The position numbers and the translations under genes were made by a program. A DNA stretch of 7,407 nt from an uncultured Bacteroidia bacterium (GTDB lineage: Bacteria > Bacteroidota > Bacteroidia > Bacteroidales > UBA932), in assembly GCA_902767465.1 (NCBI GenBank), contig CACXHM010000083.1, positions 1 through 7,407 on the forward strand. The letters run 5' to 3'. This document shows positions 1-7,300 of the stretch, piece by piece. Every line of letters starts with the position of its first letter. The first letter of the stretch is position 1. Below the pieces are notes generated by a model. That model did not search any database. It was given only the letters and a program-made list of their open reading frames with translations, and had not been told where the DNA came from.

Positions 1-363
1 CAGTCTAACCAGTACAGGTACATGAAGGACTGCTGGCACCCGGTAAAGAATCCTGATTCCAATCTGCCGAGGGCGGATGCCTCAAGCCGCTTCCTGTGCA
101 GCTCATTTGCCGTTCATGACGCTTCGTATGTACGCCTCAAAACATTGTCGGTAAACTACACTTTCGACCTTAGCCGCCGCTGGCGCTGGGCCCGTTCTCT
201 CACACTTGGTGTTTCGGGTGACAATCTTTTCCTGTGGGCACCGTACAACGGTTTCGATCCCGATGTATCCACGAACAATTCCAGCACCTCGCTCCGCCGC
301 GTGGACATGAATGCCTATCCGAGGGCCAGGATGGTTGTTTTCTCTGCTCAACTCAAACTGTAG
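1..363 (+). CDS. SusC/RagA-family TonB-dependent outer-membrane transporter, C-terminal fragment
   Basis: This is the final 120 codons of a SusC-type transporter whose start lies left of the window; the reading frame is open from base 1. Proteins of this family are TonB-dependent 22-strand beta-barrels in the outer membrane that import glycans, peptides or other large nutrients under a SusD lid. Visible family hallmarks are a W-HPVKNP-segment followed by PRADAS, the strand VRLKTLSVNYTF, the near-terminal SGDNLFLWAPYNGFDPDVS (the SusC 'NLF-W--Y-G-DPE' signature), the YPRAR motif and a short final strand ending in a hydrophobic residue (VVFSAQLKL). The plug domain, TonB box and any carboxypeptidase-like N-terminal domain are outside the window. 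The stop is 6 bases before the susD-type gene, as expected for a SusC/SusD pair. The family call is secure; the substrate cannot be read from this fragment. Confidence 0.95.
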   Translation, partial: QSNQYRYMKDCWHPVKNPDSNLPRADASSRFLCSSFAVHDASYVRLKTLSVNYTFDLSRRWRWARSLTLGVSGDNLFLWAPYNGFDPDVSTNNSSTSLRRVDMNAYPRARMVVFSAQLKL

Positions 364-369
364 AAGAAG

Positions 370-2031
370 ATGAAAAAGACGATCAACTTATTATTTGCTG
401 CGATTGCACTTGCAGGGTGCTCCATAGAAGAAAGCACCGATACTTTTGAAAGCAGGGAGTCCCTCTATCAAACCGAAGTGCAATGCAAAGTTGCGGTCAA
501 TTCATGTTACATTCCGCTCAATGGCATTTTCTCCTACAAGTTGTTCGAAATGACGGAGGACTGCACCGATATCTTCTACTGCAACCTTGCCCAGGAAGAT
601 AATATGCTGGAGATATCGCCGGCTCAACCCGGTCACGGGCAGATGGTGTGGACCAACGCCTACCGCGGGGTAATGTTCTGCAACGAAGTTATAGAGTGCC
701 TGAACCGTTACAGTCCGCTCGACGATGCGGTGAAGGGACGTTTTGCTGCAGAGGCGAGGGTGCTTCGCGCGCTTTACTACTATTACCTCACCAATATTTT
801 CAACGGGGTTCCTTTCTACACGCAGATGGTGGAAACCATGGATGATCTGGAGGCCATACGGGCATTGCCGCGCACGGATGCCAATGAAATACGGCAATTC
901 CTTTATGACGACCTCAAGACCAACGCCCTTCCGTACTTTACCAAGGAAAACGGACTGAAGGCGCGGGTGTGTGAAGTCCCGGGACATCGTGCCGGATACG
1001 CTTTGGCCCTGATGCTCATGGCCAAGTTTGCCATGTGGTACGAAGATTGGGATGCTGCCCTTGAACCGCTTCTGGAACTGGAGAAACTCTACGGCGACCT
1101 CACTGAGGCGAATTATCCTCTGAGCGACCTTCCCTGGGGTGTAAAAAATACTCCCGAAGGTATTTTCGAAATTCAGCATGAATATTCCGAAACCGGGATC
1201 CGCTACTACAGTTCGCTGGCCCATGCCGTTAAACCCAATCCGCAGGGAGAAGGAGTCTTCGACGGAATCTTCTATCCTGAACTGGGCATAAGCGTAACCG
1301 GCAACACATCTGCGGTTGCCACCACGCATCTTGGCATATTCCGGCCTGCAACCGGTACTTCAGCTACCGAAAGTACCAGTACTGCGCACACAAGCTCACT
1401 TTTCAGACCGCTGCCCCTGACTTTCGACGAATACGATGACAATCTGGACCGATACACCGTAAAGATAGATACCGCGGCGGTGCGGAGCCTTACCATCCGT
1501 GGTGCTAAAATTGACCGCAGGGCCCTTCTGGTTTTTGGAATGGGCAATATTGAAACCGGTGAGACCTTCAATCAGGTGAAGAAATACGGTCATCCATGGG
1601 CCGGACCCAAGATGTGGTGCTACAACATGAAATCGCTCTACGACTCCAACAACCACAGGATCTTCCGTTATGCGGATGCTGTGTTGATGATTGCGGAGTG
1701 CTATTGCATGAAGGGAGACCTTGAAACGGCTTCGCTGTATTGCAACAAAACCCGTATCCGTGCCGGGGTTGATCCTCTTGGCTATGCTTCCCAGAATGAC
1801 CTGCTGGAAAATATCCGGGATGAACGTGCACGTGAACTGGCAGGGGAGCTGCATCGCAAGTTCGACCTTGTCCGTTGGGGAATATGGTATGAAATAACCT
1901 ACCGCTTCAACGAGAACTCTACCATGAAGCGCAATATGCGCCCCTATCACAGATATTATCCAATACCGGATACGCAGTGCGCTCTTACCCACTATGTCCT
2001 GACCAACGACGAATATGACAATGCGAACTGA
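370..2031 (+). CDS. SusD/RagB-family nutrient-binding outer-membrane lipoprotein
   Basis: This complete 553-residue protein is within the normal size range for SusD-like lids that cap the SusC barrel and capture ligand at the cell surface. The N-terminus is a short lipoprotein signal peptide with lipobox LAGC, so Cys17 would be lipidated; SIEES follows and is compatible with surface export. The SusD helical core shows in AEARVLRALYYYYLTNIFN-GVP (about residues 127-148), the classic family signature, and in the TPR-like stretch RYADAVLMIAECY (about 433-446). The C-terminal motif RARELAGELHRKFDLVRWG (about 486-504) and the closing YYPIPDTQ are also typical. The 6-base spacer behind susC supports co-translation. 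The protein has about 14 cysteines, more than I would expect for a SusD-like protein, though this may simply be lineage composition. Start: the first ATG, followed by the KK of the signal peptide. The ligand is not predictable from sequence. Confidence 0.96.
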   Translation: MKKTINLLFAAIALAGCSIEESTDTFESRESLYQTEVQCKVAVNSCYIPLNGIFSYKLFEMTEDCTDIFYCNLAQEDNMLEISPAQPGHGQMVWTNAYRGVMFCNEVIECLNRYSPLDDAVKGRFAAEARVLRALYYYYLTNIFNGVPFYTQMVETMDDLEAIRALPRTDANEIRQFLYDDLKTNALPYFTKENGLKARVCEVPGHRAGYALALMLMAKFAMWYEDWDAALEPLLELEKLYGDLTEANYPLSDLPWGVKNTPEGIFEIQHEYSETGIRYYSSLAHAVKPNPQGEGVFDGIFYPELGISVTGNTSAVATTHLGIFRPATGTSATESTSTAHTSSLFRPLPLTFDEYDDNLDRYTVKIDTAAVRSLTIRGAKIDRRALLVFGMGNIETGETFNQVKKYGHPWAGPKMWCYNMKSLYDSNNHRIFRYADAVLMIAECYCMKGDLETASLYCNKTRIRAGVDPLGYASQNDLLENIRDERARELAGELHRKFDLVRWGIWYEITYRFNENSTMKRNMRPYHRYYPIPDTQCALTHYVLTNDEYDNAN

Positions 2032-4174
2032 CAGAATATTATCCATAGTTGCGCTTCTGCTTGCTGCGGCTTGTTCCAGATTCAGCAAGGCAGAGTTTGT
2101 GCCCATCCATGAACTTGCCGTCCCATCCCGGATAGTATATGCGGACGCTGCAGGCGAAGACCTGACCGTGCCGGTTTATGCCAACGGCACCGTGAGAGTG
2201 AAACCTCTCCAAGATGACCAGCAATGGATCTGCATGCAATCGCCGTCGGCCATGGACAGTGACGGCGCGCAGATCCTGCTCAGGCTCGGTGCCAATACTT
2301 CCTTCCGCCGCCAGGCCAGCTATGAGCTTTCCCTGGAAGGAACCGGATTCAAAGATACTCTCATTGTGAGGCAGAGAGGCATAGCGCCCTATATCAAATG
2401 CGATCCTTCATCTATTGTGGTTGACGGCGCCAAAGGAGGAGAGATCCCTCTTAAGATTTTGTCCAACATTCCCCGGAGCGGAATCAATATGAATGTTGAT
2501 TACCTGTCCGGAGACGGAGGTTGGGTACACGAGATGGCATGGTCGGGTGATATCCCCTGGAGTAACGACAAGATAGCCCTTACCACCGATCCCAGCACCG
2601 TGGGAAGCGTAACCACCGCCTGTGTGCGAATCTGGTATGATGATGCCTGGAAAGAAGATGTTGGAGTGAACATTTACCTTACCCGAACCGCCTTTGACGG
2701 AAGCCTGGGTACACCGCTCACGTTTGAAGAACTCCGTTCTCTTGCTTCTGCATCGCCATACAGCCCCTCCGACGGATCATACATCGAAGGGATTGCCGTG
2801 AGTGACTGTGACAGCCCCAACATGGCAATGAGCGGTTATACCGCATACAATAAAGTGGATACGGACATCAACGCCAGGACTGCTTACCTCGAGTCTGCCG
2901 ACGGTTCTCTTGGTGTGCGTCTGCTGTTTGCAGATTCCTCTGAAAACACACTCAAACCCGGTACCAGGCTGCGCATGTTCCTCAGGGGAACTACCACTAC
3001 TCGTGAAGAAGATCCTGAACGATATACAATTTCAGGTGTCACCGTTTCCAATTTCATAGATATTTTGTCCGGAGATGAAATACCTGCCAAAACCAGGCGT
3101 ATTGCTGAACTCACGCCGGAAGATATCTATACTTATGTAACTCTCACCGGAACCGAGTTCGTGAACAAGGGAGGAGCCTATACCAATGTAGTGGAAAACT
3201 ATGCGTATCCGGCAGGTTTTTACGATGGCTGGGCGGCGCTCTTGTGTGATTCTCAGATGTCAGCAATCTATGCACCTGTGAACATGCTTTGCAGTTGGAG
3301 GCGTGCCGGAAACGGTGTCCCGCAGGGGGCCGGTTCCACCAGCGGGATCATTGTGCATGAGGATATAGCCCGGGTTGGGGATGCAGGTCCCTATCAGATA
3401 CGCGTGATCGATGAAAGCGGCTTTGCAATGTCGGACGATGGCTCCGCCTACACGCATTTCGATACAGTCATCCCTTCCAAGAACAACTGGTGCTCCGAGG
3501 CTGCAACGTTCTCGGTTGCAGCCCTTTCCATAGAAAACGAACAGCCGGCGGCACTGTCCAACTGGAGGAAGAACGCCCCAGATTACAACGGACTCACGGT
3601 AGAAGATTATGGAAGCGGCAATAAACTCGCCCTGACCCTCGTGATGAATCTCCAGGGCTGGTTCGAGTTTGGCGGGGATGGATCCGTGTCGGACTACAAG
3701 GGGCTGGTTGCCACCTTGTCCACGGCAGATAAATCCGGAAACGGCGTACTGGCAACCATGGGCGCGATGTGCTGGGGTACACTCGGATACTATCGCATAT
3801 TCCCCGCACACTGGTGTATGGAGTATGCAATAGGGGACGGACCCTACACCATTGCCAAGGTTGCAGCGACAGGAAAGGATTTTATCCACATGCGCCCCGG
3901 GCCTTCGGGTGGCAATTACCAGAATGGCCGCCGCTGCTATCCGCCGCTCAGTAATTCCTTCGGTTTTGCCGACAATGCTTTCGTGCTGCCGGCGGAAGTG
4001 CTTGGAAAAGATGAAGTCCGCCTTCGTTTCCGTCCCTACGATGATGTGCTTTTCGAGTACATCCTCGACGAGACTGATTTCGAAAGCGACTGCGAGACTG
4101 GTACCGTGATGTCGACTTCGGAATACGAATGCGAGTTGCGTTTTGCTAATTTCAAACTGGAAATACTTAATTAA
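2015..4174 (+). CDS. Multidomain surface lipoprotein (two BACON-like domains, DUF5689-like segment, unassigned C-terminal domain)
   Basis: The product has 719 residues if the first ATG is used. A second ATG at 2021 gives MRTDRILSIVALLLAAAC, an equally good or better signal peptide, and the choice cannot be settled here. Cys20 is the predicted lipidated residue. Residues about 30-124 form a BACON-like beta-sandwich, with a W in mid-domain (W71) and the closing pattern DTLIVRQRG. A second, more diverged copy occupies about 125-229, beginning YIKCDPSSIVVDG. About 230-470 resembles DUF5689: TFEELRSLA, then GSYIEGIAVSD, AYLESADGSLGVRLLF and a GTRLRMFLRG strand. About 490-719 is rich in aromatic residues and likely all-beta, ending RFANFKLEILN; I do not recognise it. 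Position directly after susD is the usual place for SusE/SusF-like or SGBP accessory binding proteins, and that role is inferred. The start overlaps the susD end by 17 (or 11) bases, suggesting translational coupling. Confidence 0.9.
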   Translation: MTMRTDRILSIVALLLAAACSRFSKAEFVPIHELAVPSRIVYADAAGEDLTVPVYANGTVRVKPLQDDQQWICMQSPSAMDSDGAQILLRLGANTSFRRQASYELSLEGTGFKDTLIVRQRGIAPYIKCDPSSIVVDGAKGGEIPLKILSNIPRSGINMNVDYLSGDGGWVHEMAWSGDIPWSNDKIALTTDPSTVGSVTTACVRIWYDDAWKEDVGVNIYLTRTAFDGSLGTPLTFEELRSLASASPYSPSDGSYIEGIAVSDCDSPNMAMSGYTAYNKVDTDINARTAYLESADGSLGVRLLFADSSENTLKPGTRLRMFLRGTTTTREEDPERYTISGVTVSNFIDILSGDEIPAKTRRIAELTPEDIYTYVTLTGTEFVNKGGAYTNVVENYAYPAGFYDGWAALLCDSQMSAIYAPVNMLCSWRRAGNGVPQGAGSTSGIIVHEDIARVGDAGPYQIRVIDESGFAMSDDGSAYTHFDTVIPSKNNWCSEAATFSVAALSIENEQPAALSNWRKNAPDYNGLTVEDYGSGNKLALTLVMNLQGWFEFGGDGSVSDYKGLVATLSTADKSGNGVLATMGAMCWGTLGYYRIFPAHWCMEYAIGDGPYTIAKVAATGKDFIHMRPGPSGGNYQNGRRCYPPLSNSFGFADNAFVLPAEVLGKDEVRLRFRPYDDVLFEYILDETDFESDCETGTVMSTSEYECELRFANFKLEILN

Positions 4175-4193
4175 CACTATATAAAACCGGTTT

Positions 4194-4337
4194 ATGAAAA
4201 AGTTTAATCAGAAAGAAGTGTACGTCCATCCCTATGCTGACGAGCTGAGGATGGCTGTGCCGGAGGTCTTCATGGTCTCCGACCCTGAAGCAGAATCGCT
4301 TGAGGGCTTCAACAATCAAGATCCATTCAATTGGTAG
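4194..4337 (+). CDS. Small 47-residue protein of unknown function between two surface lipoprotein genes
   Basis: This short ORF starts MKKFNQKEVYVHP and ends GFNNQDPFNW before a TAG stop. It fits exactly between its neighbours: 19 bases after the upstream stop and 11 bases before the next ATG, in a tightly packed same-strand cluster. It has no hydrophobic signal peptide, lipobox or membrane segment. It is acidic overall (about 9 Asp/Glu against 4 Lys/Arg), has a central MVSDP, and closes with an aromatic PFNW tail. From general familiarity, roughly 50-residue peptides beginning MKK-Y--P-(V/E) with a variable Gly/Asp/Asn-rich tail ending in Trp are often found beside surface lipoprotein genes in Bacteroidales, but I know of no established function. 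Evidence that it is translated is position, a full-length frame ending on the next gene's ribosome site, and a plausible ATG after an AT-rich leader; it has no Shine-Dalgarno of its own. It could also be only a leader ORF that couples translation to the next gene. Confidence 0.7.
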   Translation: MKKFNQKEVYVHPYADELRMAVPEVFMVSDPEAESLEGFNNQDPFNW

Positions 4338-4341
4338 GAGG
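4336..4341 (+). promoter_or_regulatory. Perfect Shine-Dalgarno AGGAGG overlapping the stop codon of the small ORF
   Basis: The sequence TAGGAGGAACAGTTATG contains the six-base core AGGAGG ending 7 bases before the ATG at 4349, an ideal spacing for the anti-Shine-Dalgarno end of 16S rRNA. The last two bases of the small ORF's TAG stop are its first two bases, so a ribosome terminating there would sit on the initiation site. None of the other starts in the window has such a site. Bacteroidota mostly initiate without Shine-Dalgarno pairing because the 16S tail is held on the ribosome, so the site is notable. It supports 4349 as the start of the downstream gene. Confidence 0.75.
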
Positions 4342-4348
4342 AACAGTT

Positions 4349-7300
4349 ATGAAGAATCTTTACAAATTCATGATTATCGCAGCTGCCGCGACAGTCGCAG
4401 CAGCCTGCTCAAAGACTGAGGAGAGCGCTCCCCAGGACGAACCAGTCATAGACATCCCTACCAATGCTTTTCTTGCGGGAACCGAAACAAAGGTATCCCT
4501 TCAGTCGGACAAGTCCCTCTGGTGGGATGAGAACGACGCCGTAAAGGTGAGTGACGGCACCACCGAGTCCGAATATACCGCTTCTGCTTCCGGCGCCACT
4601 ACCACCCTGGTTGGAGACGAGGTAGACGAGAGCAAGACCTATTACGCGGTTTATCCTGCTGCAAACGCCGTTTCTTTCAGCGGCGTTACGGCTACGATTG
4701 ACATTCCTTATTATCAGTCACCCGTAAAAGACAATTTCCCGGTCAACCCCATGGTGGCCAGTTCCACCGGAGCCGATCGCAGTTTCGCTTTCAAGAATAT
4801 CTGCGGCCTGATCGGCTTCGAAATCAGCAAGAGTGATATAGCGAGCGTGGTTATATATGCCAATGGCGGAGAGGCCATGACAGGACAGGTCGCGGTTGAC
4901 TGCACTTCTGCCGCTCCCTCGGCTACAGTCGTCAGCGGAACTGAACAGAACGGTGTCATCCTGGCTTCTATATCCGCGTTCGAAACCGGAACATACTGGG
5001 TTGCGGTACTTCCGCGAAATTACAGTGCCGGTATCACATGCACCATGTTCAATACAGCCGGAGAAATGGTTCAGAAGAGCACTTCCAATGCATTTACCCT
5101 TCAGCGTAGCCACCGTGTGGAAATATCTGCTATCGACGGTGGAAGTGCATCGGATGCATACAACATTACAAATGCCCTTGAACTTCGGGCCTTCCTTGCA
5201 GCCGCCCCTTCCTGCGCAGCGTCCGTGGTTGCCACTCTCGCAAATGACATCGACCTCGCCGGAATGACCCTGGCTCCGGCTACGAGTTTTGCAGGCACGT
5301 TCAATGGTGGTAACCACAAGCTCCTGAACTGGACTACGACTTCCGCCCTCTTTGCCGAAGTGAAGGAAGGTGCAGTGGTGAAAAACATTATTATCGACGC
5401 TTCATGTTCTATGGAGATTCCCGCGAACGACGACTGTGCGTTCATTGCTTTGGAAAACAGCGGAACGATCGAGAACTGCGTGAACAATGCGCCGATGGCC
5501 AGCGTCTCAGGCGCGGTGTTCGACAGCGATGAACCTGTCAGCATAGGGGCTTTTGCCGCAGTGAGCAGCGGCACCATAACCGGGTGCACGAATAACGCTG
5601 CGGTCAGCCTCTCTCCCGAGAGCGTGGTAAAAGCAGGATCTTCAACCCAACTGCATTCTGCGCGCTACCTTGGAGGCATTGTTGGCAAGGTGGTCGGCAC
5701 CGAGGGTTCGGCAAAGGTTACAGACTGCATCAATACCGGAACGGTTTCCTACACCAGCGCTGCCTGTATCAGTGCAAAATCATATGTAGGAGGTGTCGTT
5801 GGCGGCACTCCTGCAACGCTTTCTACCGCTCTGAACACATGGGCAGCCTGTGGGAACAATGCCGTGATAGAAGGCTGTACGAACAGCGGAGATGTTCTGT
5901 ATAAATATGATGTACAGGAGATCAGTTGCTTGAACGAGCTTAATACCGGTGGTGTTGCTGGATATATCGAAGGCTCCGTGAAAGACTGCACCAATACCGG
6001 AAAGGTGACGGCAAGCGCACCGACCTTTGAAGGAGCAAATGCAACCAACCAGAACTACTATATCCGCTGCTCGAAGACAGGAGGAGTGGCAGGAACGGTA
6101 TCTGGATCTGTGAGAGGATGCAGCAACAGTGGCGAACTTAGCTTGACTGGAAATATTTCCAATGGTGGATACAGCGAATATGTGGGATCGTCATCCAACC
6201 CTTGCGTGGGTGGCGTGGTAGGCGAGGGTGCCTTCACCGGGAGCATAGCGAATTGTTATAATAGCGGAAAGATCACGGTGAACAACACTAAATGTTGGAA
6301 TTCGTCCCCTGTCATGCAGGTAGGCGGCGTTGTAGGCCACACCGCAACAGTAGTGGACGGCTGCGACAATTCCGGTGCAATAGATGTGGTGACTGAGGCC
6401 AAGGAAGCGTCTGTAGGTGGGGTAGTCGCGAGGGTTTATACCCAGGTTAAGAACTGCGACAATCTTGCCGGAGGAGTGATTACCGTCACTCAGAACGTGC
6501 ATGATTCTTCGCTCTCAGGAGTTTCCCAGCCGGATATCTTGAAAGTCGGAGGCGTGCTTGCTTATACTAATTCGAAAAATGCTACTGTGCTCAGCGATGC
6601 GAGCAATGCCGCTCCAATAACTGTCACTACCTATGCCGACCATACTGTCAACGGTACGAAACCTGCTGATAATAATTATGTGGGCGTGTTTGTTGGCGGA
6701 GTACTTGGTCTGTCGGTTAATGCCAGCGCGTATTCGGTTCGCTGCCGCAATCTCAGCGGAGCCGATGTGATTGTTAACGTTGGAGACAAGGTAACGCGTG
6801 TCTGCATAGGCGGAGTTGCCGGGCAGACTCATGGCGGATTCAAGGATTTCGTGAATTCGGCATCGCTTGTCAAATTTACAGGTGGTGCTTATACTACTGA
6901 TGGAGTGTATTGTCGTGTCGGAGGTCTGGTTGCCCATACAACGGGACAGGCGAACATGATTGAGTCATACACTCGCAATGCCAACGAAGCTGACATCGAA
7001 GTTGAATCAGCAGGGCGTCTTATGGTTGGTGGTGCAATAGGTTACTCTGTAAGGGACTGCTCAAATGTTTTCAATGAAGGGGACGTAACTGTGGTTGCAA
7101 AGAGCAACCTTGAATGCGTCGGAGGTCTTATCGGGCAATTCAACAAGAATAACCTGAACGATTGCGGCACCAGCGGAAACGTTTCTCTTACGAGGGATGC
7201 CGGTTTGACAAGCGTAAGCGGCGTAAGTGGGCTTGGCCTTGCGGTAGGTTATAGCGCTGCTGAAGCAAGCTTTAAAAACTGTACGGTGTCCGGGACTCTG

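Noticed and set aside
502..1329. Long 275-codon open frame on the minus strand
   Set aside because: It is antisense to the SusD-type gene, whose family motifs are clear on the + strand. The antisense product looks compositionally arbitrary.
1396..2106. 236-codon open frame on the minus strand
   Set aside because: It covers the conserved SusD C-terminus and the signal peptide of the next gene in antisense, with no support of its own.
3260..4177. Long 305-codon open frame on the minus strand
   Set aside because: It lies fully antisense to the accessory lipoprotein gene, which has a signal peptide and recognisable domains. The antisense translation shows no domain, signal or operon partner, and long antisense frames are common in coding DNA of this base composition.
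4139..4193. Possible Bacteroidota promoter in the AT-rich stretch before the small ORF
   Set aside because: A TTTG occurs at the end of the upstream gene, but no TAnnTTTG -7 element follows at the right distance. The 19-base gap is better read as an operon spacer.
4175..4193. Possible terminator between the accessory lipoprotein and the small ORF
   Set aside because: The gap is only 19 bases, with no stem of useful length and no T-run, so transcription probably continues into the small ORF and the giant lipoprotein gene.
4718..5589. Overlapping minus-strand frames opposite the start of the giant lipoprotein
   Set aside because: They are antisense shadows of an uninterrupted 1019-codon + frame with a lipoprotein signal peptide, a strong ribosome site and coherent repeats.
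5729..6001. Recurrent AATACCGG DNA word suggesting a DNA repeat or protein-binding site
   Set aside because: Each occurrence encodes the conserved Asn-Thr-Gly turn of the protein repeats in the same frame, so it is explained by the coding repeat.
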